Below, piece by piece: positions 18,945 to 27,883 of a stretch of 64,000 bases of DNA. Source of the stretch: Marinomonas sp. TW1 (lineage in GTDB: Bacteria > Pseudomonadota > Gammaproteobacteria > Pseudomonadales > Marinomonadaceae); assembly GCF_001625355.1 (NCBI RefSeq), contig NZ_JSEE01000001.1, positions 62,001 through 126,000 on the forward strand, read 5' to 3'. Under the pieces are notes generated by a model. It worked only from the letters and a program-made list of their open reading frames with translations. It searched no databases and was not told where the DNA came from. Position 1 is the first letter of the stretch, and each line of letters starts with the position of its first letter. The position numbers and the translations under genes are program-made.

Positions 18945-19142
18945 ATGCTGATTTTAACCCGACGAATCAATCAAACCATCAACATTGACTCGAATATTCA
19001 AGTCACCATATTAGGCATTAAGGGGAAACATGTTCGTGTTGGCGTCAGCGCTCCAAAAGATGTCACCGTACACAGAGAAGAAATTTTCAAACGCATTGAA
19101 GCGGAAAAGGTAAAAGAAGATAACCTATCCTATTGGCCTTAA
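18945..19142 (+). CDS. csrA: CsrA/RsmA family RNA-binding regulator, module 1
   Basis: A 65-residue CsrA homolog. CsrA dimers bind GGA motifs in mRNA leaders and change translation or stability. It has the N-terminal strand MLILTRR and the RNA-contact segment [15 protein letters not shown], so binding should be intact. Its tail NLSYWP differs from csrA2. Its own ribosome site is GAGGA, itself a potential CsrA target. The stop codon abuts the stop of umuC. It is probably not the main chromosomal csrA, since it sits in a phage-type module. Confidence 0.93.
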   Translation: MLILTRRINQTINIDSNIQVTILGIKGKHVRVGVSAPKDVTVHREEIFKRIEAEKVKEDNLSYWP

Positions 19143-20414
19143 TCATCGTACTAAAGGCAAATCTTTCCATTGCGTGGTATAGCAAGGAGATAAATGCTTG
19201 CGTTTCATGGACCATTGTGGAGTCACCCCCTGAGCAGCAAAAAATAGATTCCCCAAGCCACTCTGGTTAATGTGGTCAACCACTGTCATCAATTGCTTTG
19301 ATTTGGTGTTATGAGTAGCAGAGTCAAAAAGGTCGGTTGGCAAGGCTCCGTGTTCATAAAAATCAGACAACATCACACCGGCCTTCATATAACGAAACCC
19401 TGACCGCCAAATACGATTAAAAATAACATTGGCGACGTCTAATAAATCTCGCGTATCGTCAGTAGGATTAGGCAATTCAACGGATAAGGTTTTGGCATAA
19501 AAAGGCTCATTCGGAATGTGTGGACTGGTACGAATAGACACACTGACCACCCGACAACAACGCCTCTCAGCACGTAATTTTTCGGCCGCACGGCAAGCGT
19601 ATTTAGACACAGCTTCTCGCAATTCTCGTTGCTCGGTAATTTTGTAGCCGAAAGAACGACTGCAGATAATTTGCTGCTTGACGGGCCGAACAGACTCCAG
19701 GGTCAGACAAGACACACCATTAAGTTCTCGCACCGTACGCTCCAATACTACAGAAAACTCACGACGAACCAGCTTAGGATCGACTTGCGCCAGATCTAAG
19801 GCGGTATGAATCCCCTGTGCGCGCAAACGTCCACTCAAACGTCGTCCGACACCCCAGACCTCATCAACCCCGACTAAAGCAAGTAAACGCCGCTGTCGAT
19901 CAGGGGCCATCAAATCCACCACGGCTCCTGTCGCCGGGTATTTTTTTGCCGCGTAATTAGCCAACTTAGCCAGTGTTTTACTAGGAGCAATGCCGATACC
20001 AACGCTAATCCCTGTCCATTTGTCTACTTTCGCCTTCACGCGCTGACCAAACGACAACAGACCTTCTGCCGCTGCGACACCACTCAAGTCCAAAAACGCT
20101 TCATCAATAGAGTACTCTTCGACTTGTGGAGCCTCTTGCTCCAGCAAGCTCATCACTCGACTCGACATATCCGCGTATAAGGCATAGTTCGATGAAAAAC
20201 ACACCACGCCATACCGCTCAATATCTGCTTGCACCTGAAACATGGGCACCCCCATTTTTATGCCCAACGCTTTAGCCTCCTTCGAACGAGCAACAATGCA
20301 GCCATCATTATTCGATAAAACCACCACAGGCCTGTCTTTCAGATCTGGACGAAACAATTTTTCACAACTGGCATAAAAATTATTGCAGTCCACCAGAGCA
20401 AACACGCGTTTCAT
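19143..20414 (-). CDS. umuC: Error-prone DNA polymerase V catalytic subunit UmuC
   Basis: A 423-residue Y-family translesion polymerase, full length. It begins FALVDCNNFYASCEKLFRP with the first metal-binding aspartate, and has SIDEAFLDLSG with the D-E pair. The fingers, thumb and C-terminal DUF4113 segment follow. Its ATG overlaps the umuD stop (ATGA), so the two are translationally coupled. Expression should follow the LexA box upstream of umuD. Confidence 0.96.
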   Translation of the reverse strand: MKRVFALVDCNNFYASCEKLFRPDLKDRPVVVLSNNDGCIVARSKEAKALGIKMGVPMFQVQADIERYGVVCFSSNYALYADMSSRVMSLLEQEAPQVEEYSIDEAFLDLSGVAAAEGLLSFGQRVKAKVDKWTGISVGIGIAPSKTLAKLANYAAKKYPATGAVVDLMAPDRQRRLLALVGVDEVWGVGRRLSGRLRAQGIHTALDLAQVDPKLVRREFSVVLERTVRELNGVSCLTLESVRPVKQQIICSRSFGYKITEQRELREAVSKYACRAAEKLRAERRCCRVVSVSIRTSPHIPNEPFYAKTLSVELPNPTDDTRDLLDVANVIFNRIWRSGFRYMKAGVMLSDFYEHGALPTDLFDSATHNTKSKQLMTVVDHINQSGLGNLFFAAQGVTPQWSMKRKHLSPCYTTQWKDLPLVR

Positions 20415-20860
20415 GCCCCGCGCTCTAGCCTACGAATCACACTGGTAACGACACCAAACACTTCGAATTCTGACTCCTCAGTAATGGGGATCGCTTTATA
20501 GGCTTTGTTTTTCGGTCTTAGCAATACATCTGGCTTTAACTCCAATACCTTGACCGTCATTTCTCCGTGTAAGCAAGCAATAATGGTGTCACGATGACAT
20601 GCTGTTAATGAACGATCCACCACTAATACATCGCCACTATGAATACCCGCTTCGATCATAGAATCCCCTTGCGCACGAACAAAAAATGTCGCTGCTGGAT
20701 GAGGGATACACAACTCATTCAAATCCAATGTTTTCTCAACAAAGTCCTGAGCAGGAGAAGGAAAACCCGCTGATACCGCCTCACCATAGAAGGGAATCAA
20801 AATGCTGTTTTCAGCGATATAGGAAGCAGAGCCAGACACTCCAAGATAAGTCAAACGCAT
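20411..20860 (-). CDS. umuD: UmuD, self-cleaving subunit of DNA polymerase V
   Basis: A 149-residue S24 peptidase. RecA filaments trigger cleavage at A31-G32 (SAGFPSPAQD); the dyad is S67 (QGDSM) and K104 (TVKVLEL). UmuD' then joins UmuC. The ATG at 20860 follows AGGTG at the right distance; a GTG three codons earlier is less likely. It is first in the umuDC operon. Confidence 0.95.
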   Translation of the reverse strand: MRLTYLGVSGSASYIAENSILIPFYGEAVSAGFPSPAQDFVEKTLDLNELCIPHPAATFFVRAQGDSMIEAGIHSGDVLVVDRSLTACHRDTIIACLHGEMTVKVLELKPDVLLRPKNKAYKAIPITEESEFEVFGVVTSVIRRLERGA

Positions 20861-20877
20861 ACACGACACCTAAAATA

Positions 20878-20893
20878 CTGTATAAACATACAG
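20878..20893 (-). promoter_or_regulatory. LexA (SOS) box of umuDC
   Basis: CTGTATAAACATACAG is a perfect CTGT-N8-ACAG palindrome, 17 bases before the umuD ATG. The remaining 389 bases to the next gene (to 21282) are A/C-rich and contain a 12-base palindrome CATAACGTTATG at 21188-21199 but no recognisable gene. Confidence 0.92.
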
Positions 20894-21282
20894 TTTAGTT
20901 TCAATATTCAAACTGACCAAGTGTATTTTTGTGAAAAGGCAGATTTCAGCCCAAAAATTAAGAAAGATACCGACAAGCAACTATCGAAAATCACCTATTC
21001 GATGACCTTTCCACCACTCATCAATTAGGGCCAATAACAATAAGCCAAAAATCAAACACCAAAACTTACAAAACGAAAACAAACACCAATAGAATAAAAC
21101 CAGCCACTACGCATAATAAAAAAAGGATATGTGTGTACAAGGTTTAACGGTTATCTCGACGCACACGCCATTGTCGTTTCTGACTTTCATAACGTTATGA
21201 TGAACGCTTACATAAAGCATGACCTCGACAATATGAATATGAAATTCATGATTAAGTAGTTCTAAATTAAGAGGAAAATTGC

Positions 21283-22977
21283 ATGTTATCTAAGCTAAAA
21301 ATCTCTCATAAATTCTTCATAATGAGCACCATACAATTGCTTTTAATTATGGTTGTTGGCGGCTTTTCGATTAATCAATTTACAAAAATCGGTCACGAAA
21401 TTGAAGAAATCGCACACGATCACCTCCCTTTAACAAAAGCTTTAACTCTCATTACTGAACATCAGCTACAACAAGCCATTGCGGTCGAAAAAGTCATTTC
21501 TCACGCATTATTAGATGACATTAAAGGCAAAGGCGTCTCACCAGAATCAACGACATTAATTACCGATTTAGAAACCAATATTAAAAAGCTACATGGCGAA
21601 ATCGTCACCGTTGAAGAAACCATAAAAACGTTACAAGCCAGTCTCGAAAGCGCTGAAGCAAAGCAAAAATACGACCTCATTTTAGAAGAATTTATCAATG
21701 TTGAAGCTGAATTTTTTGAATTGGAAAACATTCTTCTGAATTTTTTAGACACGATTAAGAACAACGGCATCAAAAGCGCTCTTGATTCTATCACTGAGAT
21801 CGAGCATGCAAATGAGAAGCTGGACGAACACATTATTTCTATTTTGAATGAGTCTCAGCAGTTTGCATTAGATTCGGCCAACATTGCTTTCGACGACGAA
21901 CAACATGCTGTCAATATCATTACGACCGTCCTAGCGGTTGCCATACTGGTAGGGATCATCATTCCAATCCTAATTGGTCGCTCTATCATTGGACCATTGA
22001 GAAACCTGTTAACTCGCTTGGACGATTTGGTTAATGGGGATGGGGACTTAACCCTTAGAATGCACTTCAAACGTAAAGATGAAGTGGGCGAGGTAGCGAG
22101 TAAACTGGATCACTTCATTAGCAAACTCCAAACCACCATCACTGGTATTGCAGAATCCTCAACACGCTTAGACGACAATTCAGCCAAAGCGTCAATCATA
22201 GTACAGAACACCCTCTCCTCAGTCGACAAGCAAGAAACCGAAACCAGCCTTGTCGCTGAAGCGGTAAGCGAAATGAGTGACGCAACCGAAGAAGTCGCCA
22301 GAAATACCATTTCCGCATCGGACGTGGCCACTCAAGTGCTAGAACTCGTTGAAAAAGGCAAATCTACCGCAGAAGAAAACCAAAGAATTACCTCTCAACT
22401 ATCACGAGACGTACAAGCTACGTCCCACAGCATTGATAACTTAGCCAAAGAAACAGACAACATCGGCGTGGTCTTAGACACAATCCAAGGCATTGCAGAA
22501 CAGACTAACTTACTGGCATTGAATGCCGCCATAGAGGCCGCACGCGCAGGGGAATCCGGCCGAGGGTTCGCGGTTGTTGCCGATGAAGTACGTTCATTAG
22601 CGCAAAAAACCCAAACCTCAACAATCGACATTCAGAAACTGGTGGAAAATCTTCAGGCAGGCGCAAAAGAAGCCATGGACAGTATGAATAAAGGCATCGA
22701 AGTCACAGAGCACTGCACCATTATCGGCAAAAAAACAGCGGAACATTTTGAAGAAGTGGTCAGTGCCGTCAATAACATCGCCGATTTAAACCAGCAAATT
22801 GCCGCCGCAACCGAGGAACAATCCACCGTAGCAACTCAAATTCTCGACAGTGTTAAAAACATTAGTGAGATTTCTCAAACCACCAGCCGAGACACAGGTA
22901 AGGTCGCCACCGTCAACTTCAGCATGGCCGAAGAAGCCGAAAGCCTTAAAAAGCGACTATCTCAATTTAAAATATAA
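21283..22977 (+). CDS. Methyl-accepting chemotaxis protein
   Basis: A 564-residue transmembrane chemoreceptor. It has a first membrane helix at about 12-32, a periplasmic helical bundle of about 175 residues, a second helix at about 208-232 (VLAVAILVGIIIPILIG), a HAMP domain (NGDGDLTLRMHFKRKDEVGEV), and a signalling domain with the hairpin tip [20 protein letters not shown]. The ligand cannot be read from the sequence. There is no C-terminal pentapeptide for CheR/CheB. It is a lone gene; GAGG lies before the ATG. Confidence 0.95.
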   Translation: MLSKLKISHKFFIMSTIQLLLIMVVGGFSINQFTKIGHEIEEIAHDHLPLTKALTLITEHQLQQAIAVEKVISHALLDDIKGKGVSPESTTLITDLETNIKKLHGEIVTVEETIKTLQASLESAEAKQKYDLILEEFINVEAEFFELENILLNFLDTIKNNGIKSALDSITEIEHANEKLDEHIISILNESQQFALDSANIAFDDEQHAVNIITTVLAVAILVGIIIPILIGRSIIGPLRNLLTRLDDLVNGDGDLTLRMHFKRKDEVGEVASKLDHFISKLQTTITGIAESSTRLDDNSAKASIIVQNTLSSVDKQETETSLVAEAVSEMSDATEEVARNTISASDVATQVLELVEKGKSTAEENQRITSQLSRDVQATSHSIDNLAKETDNIGVVLDTIQGIAEQTNLLALNAAIEAARAGESGRGFAVVADEVRSLAQKTQTSTIDIQKLVENLQAGAKEAMDSMNKGIEVTEHCTIIGKKTAEHFEEVVSAVNNIADLNQQIAAATEEQSTVATQILDSVKNISEISQTTSRDTGKVATVNFSMAEEAESLKKRLSQFKI

Positions 22978-22991
22978 CCCCAGCGTCATCC

Positions 22992-23021
22992 CCCATGAGT
23001 CTCCCACGGCAGACTCATGGG
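22992..23021 (+). terminator. Long hairpin after the chemoreceptor gene
   Basis: CCCATGAGTCT pairs perfectly with AGACTCATGGG around 8 bases, 15 bases after the stop. The following TATTCCTC is a poor T tract, so termination may be weak. Confidence 0.5.
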
Positions 23022-23092
23022 TATTCCTCATTAAGATCACCTAAACAATCAAGGCGATGGCTTCCACCAAGTGGACAATGCCGGCACATCGT

Positions 23093-23185
23093 TTATCGAA
23101 AAAATACGACCTCAACATCCGCATAACTGAACGACACACCGCCTAACAATACCAAGGCCAAGGCGGGTAAATGTGCATTTAACAT
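23093..23185 (-). CDS. Possible small exported peptide or decayed gene start
   Basis: A 30-codon frame that reads like a signal peptide, MLNAHLPALALVLLGGVSFSY followed by ADVEV (split here for length), with AAGGCG upstream, then a stop. The expected mature protein is missing, so it may be the front of a degraded secreted-protein gene. The surrounding gap (22978-23439) shows no other gene. Confidence 0.25.
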   Translation of the reverse strand: MLNAHLPALALVLLGGVSFSYADVEVVFFR

Positions 23186-23439
23186 AATGATCGCCTTATA
23201 AGGGTGATTTCGACATGACGTAAATTAAACGATGAACCCAACAAAATAGATCACTACCTAACCCAAAAAGGATTTAAAAGCCGCCAACAGACCATTTTCC
23301 AAATTGAGCGTATAAACATACCGACCAGAATTCTCCCCTATAAATGCATCGTCATGACCGCGAAAAAATGTCTGCATTCGGACCAAAATACACCACAGCG
23401 TGATGTCGTCATTTTCTTATTTTACGGAGACTATCTGAG

Positions 23440-23997
23440 ATGGATCAAAACAACCATATTGATTTCGAAGGTCAAGAACATCAGCAAATGATGTATTTTT
23501 TTATGCATGAAGATCATGGAGAGTTAAAAATCATAAGAAACACAAAAGAAAGGGATAACAGAGAAATCTACTTTACCGTCGAGCTCTCTACATTGGAGGA
23601 GGAAGAAAAAAAGAAAAAGAAAAAGAAAACGAATATTCGAACGACTGTCACCGTCATAATTGAAAACGAGAGCGAACTGGTTTGGGAAAACAGACTCATA
23701 AGCGTGTCATCCATAGGCTATGGAGACATTAATTTACCTGAAAGCATGCAAGGTAAAAGAGTCATTTATTTACTTCATCATGTCTTTGCGCTAACTGGAT
23801 TGGAATTAGGTGTTCAAGTATTTGAGGTCAGATCTATCGTGAATGAAGCACTAAATCACATTTGCCCTCAATGCGGTATGAAATGCTCTAACGCTTCCAG
23901 TTGGGCAGGCCAATGTGACGACCTTCAAAGGCGTTCGCTTAAAAAAGCTCAAAGTCATGGTTGGTGCCTAAAATCAATAAGTAATGATATGTATTGA
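23440..23997 (+). CDS. Hypothetical lysine-rich protein with a CxxC motif
   Basis: I do not recognise this 185-residue protein. It has an acidic start, a run of four glutamates then seven lysines near residue 55-65 encoded by a purine-only tract, and a C-terminal ICPQCGMKC motif with two further cysteines that could bind zinc. The DNA is more A-rich than its neighbours, which may mean acquisition. GGAG precedes the ATG. It is alone between a chemoreceptor gene and the 4.5S RNA. Confidence 0.6.
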   Translation: MDQNNHIDFEGQEHQQMMYFFMHEDHGELKIIRNTKERDNREIYFTVELSTLEEEEKKKKKKKTNIRTTVTVIIENESELVWENRLISVSSIGYGDINLPESMQGKRVIYLLHHVFALTGLELGVQVFEVRSIVNEALNHICPQCGMKCSNASSWAGQCDDLQRRSLKKAQSHGWCLKSISNDMY

Positions 23998-24083
23998 CGA
24001 TCAACAAAAGCTTAGTCTGATAATGAAGAAAGAATACGGCTTGATTAAGCTTTACTGAGATTAAGAATGGATAGAAAAGATTA

Positions 24084-24196
24084 GGTGGCATCTCTACCAG
24101 CCGCACCTCGGCACACAAGTCCATCGCTGTGGCTGCTTCCTTCCGGACCTGACCAGATTAACGATTTATTGTTGCGAGGGGACCAGCAGAGACACC
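24084..24196 (-). ncRNA. ffs: Signal recognition particle 4.5S RNA
   Basis: On the minus strand the 113 bases contain the universal core CAGGTCCGGAAGGAAGCAGC, which binds Ffh and FtsY. The ends GGTGTCTCT and AGAGATGCCACC pair as the closing helix. The length matches E. coli 4.5S RNA (114). The reading frame at 23939-24124 on this strand is spurious. Confidence 0.96.
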
Positions 24197-24226
24197 ATAA
24201 AGGAGGCCTGTTGACCTTGGGGCGAG

Positions 24227-24254
24227 ATTATACGCAGCCAATTTGAAATATCAA
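24227..24254 (-). promoter_or_regulatory. Promoter of the 4.5S RNA
   Basis: TTGATA, 16 bases, TATAAT, followed by a GC-rich discriminator CTCGCCCC. The predicted start near 24220 leaves a leader of about 24 bases before the mature 5' end, as in E. coli where RNase P removes it. The rest of the gap to 24511 holds no gene. Confidence 0.85.
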
Positions 24255-24511
24255 CCGCATTCTTATGTATTTTCAAATAGTTAAAATGATCGGCCAAGCT
24301 CATTTGTTGATTTTCATCTTGATCAATGCCTCCCTTCTCTCGCGTTCTTCGAAGGCTGCTTTTCCTACTCTCCTTATTTTCACCTTTAGATTCATGATCT
24401 TTTCAGGCGACCATTCAAACAATCCACTCTTCGCCTAAAGGGTCAGGCTCGTCTATATCCGTCATGGCATTTAGGGTAAGATACGCGCCATCAAATTTAA
24501 GGAGTAGCACG

Positions 24512-25375
24512 TTGAAGCTATTTGTAAAAAACCTAACGCATGTGGATTTTTCCTACTACGATGCTGAACGTGGATTGTTGGGTGAAAGCTGGCAGACAGA
24601 CATTGTTCTGACTGGTAAATTAAACGATGAAAGCATGATTTGCGATTTCAGTATCGTAAAAAAGCAAATTAAAAAGTGGTTGGATGACAACATCGACCAC
24701 ATGCTCGCCATTCCTGCAGAACACCCAAGCAGCCAACTCATTGAACTCGACCATGATCGCGTGTCTTTTCAGTTCGATCATGAAGACGGGCGACATTTCC
24801 AGTGTGATGCACCGTCACAAGCAATCTGCTCCTTACCTTGTCAGCAGATTACCCCCTCACTTGCGGCACGTTGGGTTGAACAACAAATTCTCGATTTGTT
24901 ACCGGCAGAATTAGACGCGGTCAGCATACGTTTCACACCAGAGCCGATAGCGGGTGCTCAATACCAATATAGTCATGGTTTAAAGAAACACGCCGGCAAT
25001 TGTCAGCGTATCGCTCACGGCCATCGATCCACCATTGAAATCTATCGCGATGGCAAAGCTGATTCAGCATTAGAACATGATTGGGCAAAACGCTGGCAAG
25101 ACATTTATTTGGGCACCCAGGAAGATTTGCAAAAAATCGTCGACATTAATGGTCGCCCACATCATTATTTCCGCTACACCAGTCAACAAGGCTTATTTGA
25201 ACTGACAATAGATAGTCAGCAAGTCTATATGCTAGATTGCGATACCACAGTAGAGTCTTTATCGGCTCACGTCGCTTATGTATTAGCCCATGAACATGTT
25301 GGTAGCCTCATTGAAGCACATGGGTTTGAGGGTATTGGAAAAGGCGCCATTTCTGAATATAAGGTAACAAAATGA
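24512..25375 (+). CDS. 6-carboxytetrahydropterin synthase family protein (QueD-like)
   Basis: A 287-residue protein of the PTPS/QueD fold, longer than the usual 120 or so residues. It carries the zinc histidine in NLTHVDFSYYD and the motif GNCQRIAHGHRSTIEIYRDG with the catalytic cysteine and HGH. QueD makes the 7-deazaguanine precursor for queuosine. The best start is a TTG at 24512, seven bases after AAGGAG; the ATG at 24464 has no ribosome site. Its last bases overlap hisI (ATGA), so both are coupled. Confidence 0.85.
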   Translation: MKLFVKNLTHVDFSYYDAERGLLGESWQTDIVLTGKLNDESMICDFSIVKKQIKKWLDDNIDHMLAIPAEHPSSQLIELDHDRVSFQFDHEDGRHFQCDAPSQAICSLPCQQITPSLAARWVEQQILDLLPAELDAVSIRFTPEPIAGAQYQYSHGLKKHAGNCQRIAHGHRSTIEIYRDGKADSALEHDWAKRWQDIYLGTQEDLQKIVDINGRPHHYFRYTSQQGLFELTIDSQQVYMLDCDTTVESLSAHVAYVLAHEHVGSLIEAHGFEGIGKGAISEYKVTK

Positions 25376-25779
25376 GTTTAAAAGCGTATGAAAATTTGGC
25401 GAAAGGTGAGCAATTGCCACTGGACACTATTTTAGCCAATTTAAAAACAGACGATGCGGGACTAATTGCGGCCATTGCACAGCAACACGATACAGGTGAA
25501 GTCTTGATGCTCGCTTACATGAACGAGAAATCGATTCGTGAAACACTAGAAACAGGGCAAGTCTGCTACTGGTCACGCTCTCGCCAAACCTATTGGCGCA
25601 AAGGTGAAAGTTCAGGCCACCGCCAAACGCTGGTTTCCATGTCTTTTGATTGCGATGGTGACTGCATTTTATTGCAGGTCGAGCAAAAAGGCGCGGCTTG
25701 TCATACCAATCGCCGAGATTGCTTCTTTTTCAAAGTAGAAGGTGATCACGTCGTCATCGACTCTGCACCAGAAAAATGA
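25372..25779 (+). CDS. hisI: Phosphoribosyl-AMP cyclohydrolase HisI
   Basis: The 135-residue enzyme opens the adenine ring in step 3 of histidine synthesis. Motifs include VCYWSRSRQTYWRKGESSGH, the zinc site FDCDGDC, and ACHTNRRDCFF. It is the monofunctional form without the HisE domain. It overlaps the queD-like gene by four bases. Confidence 0.96.
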   Translation: MSLKAYENLAKGEQLPLDTILANLKTDDAGLIAAIAQQHDTGEVLMLAYMNEKSIRETLETGQVCYWSRSRQTYWRKGESSGHRQTLVSMSFDCDGDCILLQVEQKGAACHTNRRDCFFFKVEGDHVVIDSAPEK

Positions 25780-25977
25780 TCTGAGCACCGGCCAGACAGA
25801 CCGCACAGAAATGGGGCGCGACAGCGAACACGCACTACGTCATGCCCCATTTTTAAGCCAGTCTTTTTTCAAAAATCGTCCGAATCTCCCATCTTCTAAC
25901 ATTGTTTTTGTTTACATACTCTTACAACCTTGCCTATCGTATCTCTACACGTAATAATAATGAAAAATTATAAGATA

Positions 25978-25999
25978 AAAGCCTTAACCAAAAGGCTTT
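25978..25999. terminator. Possible terminator between hisI and the second chemoreceptor
   Basis: AAAGCCTT-N6-AAGGCTTT hairpin. The plus side lacks a T tract; the minus side has TTTTATCTTAT. It is 200 bases after hisI in a 346-base gap with no other gene. Confidence 0.4.
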
Positions 26000-26125
26000 C
26001 CGCCCTTCACCACTCCCACAAGGAGAAGAAAATACAGTGAACAACAGACAACATTTGTATCTGGATGTAACTTTAACTGGCATAAGGATTGCTCACCTCA
26101 TAACAAAGACAACTCAGGAGCTAAC

Positions 26126-27793
26126 ATGCTAAATTTGTCCGTACGCACCAAAATTCTTTCACTTATTGCCCTTTTCTCCATTGTCATCATTGGTTTGAGC
26201 ATCAGCTCGGCACTGTCCAGTAAATCCGTTTCTTCTGAGTTGCAAAGTCTTTCATCGCAAAGTTTGCAACTGGTAAAACACCTGGAGAAAAGCCGACAAT
26301 TACTATTACAACAATCAGTCGAGTTTGAACGAGGCTATTTCCAAGTATCCATTGCCAAATCCATGGGTGGCTATGGCACGGAGCTGATCGCCGAATCGGA
26401 AGAAAAATTCAAGACCTATACAGATGAGCTACTGACCAGCATTGACAGCGTCAAAAGCATTCTAAACGAGATGCCAAAAAATGATGGACTGACGACCCTA
26501 TTAGGGCACATTGATCTATTAGAAGAGCAACAAGCGACCTTCTTAAAAGCCAGTACCGAAACCTACAGTTGGTGGATTAAACTGAAAACGCTACAGGCCA
26601 ATAAAGCTCGTCGGATCGCTGACGCTAGCCTTGAAAGCGTGAATGCTCAGATGGAAACCATCATCCGTTCCATTAATGAATACAGCAACCAAGTGGCTGA
26701 TAATCAAAACAGTAAATTGGACCAAACCATTTATGCAAGTGGTGGTTTAGCCGCATTACTCATCATGATCGGTGTCACCATCAGCTTATTAATCGTCAAT
26801 GGTATCTGTCGTCCTCTTATTAAAGCGGTTCGTCGCGCAGAAGGCATTGCCTCTGGGGATTTATCGCAGGAACCGGTTAACAGCAAACGTAAAGACGAAA
26901 TCGGCCTGTTAGAAACCGCTATGGACAAACTGGTTGTTCAACTCAGTAGCATTCTTCACGATGTGGCCAAGTCCAGTGACATGCTGACCAATGCCGCCAA
27001 CGACCTGAACCGCATTACCGATGAATCTTCCGACATGGTGGATCGTCAACAAGAAGAAACGCAATTGATTTCTCAAGCCATCAGCGAAATTCAGGCCACC
27101 GCTGTCCATGTTTCGGAATCCACGACGGATGCCAGCAACGCAGCTCATGATGCAGAAACCGCGGCCAATGAAGGGGCAGAAATTGTCACCAGAACCATTA
27201 ACAGCATTCAAGAATTGGCAGAAGAAATCGCCGAATCAGCCAAGACAATCAATGAATTACAAGTGAACACCAATGAAATCAGCAACATTCTTAATGTGAT
27301 TTTAGGCATTGCAGAACAAACCAACCTACTGGCCTTAAACGCGGCAATTGAAGCCGCACGAGCGGGCGAACAAGGTCGAGGCTTTGCCGTGGTGGCCGAC
27401 GAAGTTCGTCATCTCGCGCAGAATACTCAGGATGCCACTCAACAGATTGAAAAGATGATTACTCTGCTGCAATCCGGCACCTCTTCTGCCGTTGCCGCGA
27501 TGACGTCAAGTCATCAACGCTCAACCAATGCCGTAGAGCAAGTGAAACACGAAGAAGAATCGTTATTAAACATCAATCAATCTGTGTCTAAGATTCGAGA
27601 AATGAACGACCGCATTTCAGCCACGGCGGAAGAGCAAGCCTCAGTGACTGCCGAGGTGAACCGAAATGTGTCGAATATCACAAGCATTACAGAAAAAACC
27701 ACCAATTCGATTCACTCAATCAGCCAGTCGGCTGGGCAGCTGGCCAATTTGGCAAAACAACTTTCAAACAAAATCAGTTACTTTAATGTCTAA
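26126..27793 (+). CDS. Methyl-accepting chemotaxis protein
   Basis: A 555-residue chemoreceptor, a different paralog from the one at 21.3 kb. It has an N-terminal helix ([17 protein letters not shown]), a helical periplasmic domain, a second helix near 195-220 ([17 protein letters not shown]), HAMP, and the signalling tip [26 protein letters not shown] lies before the ATG. The ligand is unknown and no CheR-binding tail is present. Confidence 0.95.
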   Translation: MLNLSVRTKILSLIALFSIVIIGLSISSALSSKSVSSELQSLSSQSLQLVKHLEKSRQLLLQQSVEFERGYFQVSIAKSMGGYGTELIAESEEKFKTYTDELLTSIDSVKSILNEMPKNDGLTTLLGHIDLLEEQQATFLKASTETYSWWIKLKTLQANKARRIADASLESVNAQMETIIRSINEYSNQVADNQNSKLDQTIYASGGLAALLIMIGVTISLLIVNGICRPLIKAVRRAEGIASGDLSQEPVNSKRKDEIGLLETAMDKLVVQLSSILHDVAKSSDMLTNAANDLNRITDESSDMVDRQQEETQLISQAISEIQATAVHVSESTTDASNAAHDAETAANEGAEIVTRTINSIQELAEEIAESAKTINELQVNTNEISNILNVILGIAEQTNLLALNAAIEAARAGEQGRGFAVVADEVRHLAQNTQDATQQIEKMITLLQSGTSSAVAAMTSSHQRSTNAVEQVKHEEESLLNINQSVSKIREMNDRISATAEEQASVTAEVNRNVSNITSITEKTTNSIHSISQSAGQLANLAKQLSNKISYFNV

Positions 27794-27814
27794 TCATTAA
27801 GATACCTGCAGAGC

Positions 27815-27848
27815 AAAAGGGAAACATATCGTTTCCCTTTTATCTTTC
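27815..27848 (+). terminator. Terminator of the second chemoreceptor gene
   Basis: AAAAGGGAAAC-ATATC-GTTTCCCTTTT, perfect 11-bp stem followed by ATCTTT, 21 bases after the stop. Confidence 0.88.
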
Positions 27849-27883
27849 TAGCCTTATCGGCTTCTTGCAGTCAGGAGAGCAAT

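Noticed and set aside
17437..20869. Module 1 plus umuDC as an intact prophage
   Set aside because: No integrase, structural, replication or lysis genes, and core genes (leuA, chemoreceptor) lie directly on both sides.
21201..21240. Possible sigma-28 promoter before the first chemoreceptor (TAAAG and GACAATAT)
   Set aside because: The spacing and the -10 element do not fit TAAAGTTT-N11-GCCGATAA.
23939..24124. 61-codon minus-strand frame
   Set aside because: It reads through the 3' half of the 4.5S RNA.
26038..26136. GTG-started 32-codon frame before the second chemoreceptor
   Set aside because: AAGGAG is 11 bases away and the frame overlaps the true ATG; no protein-like features.
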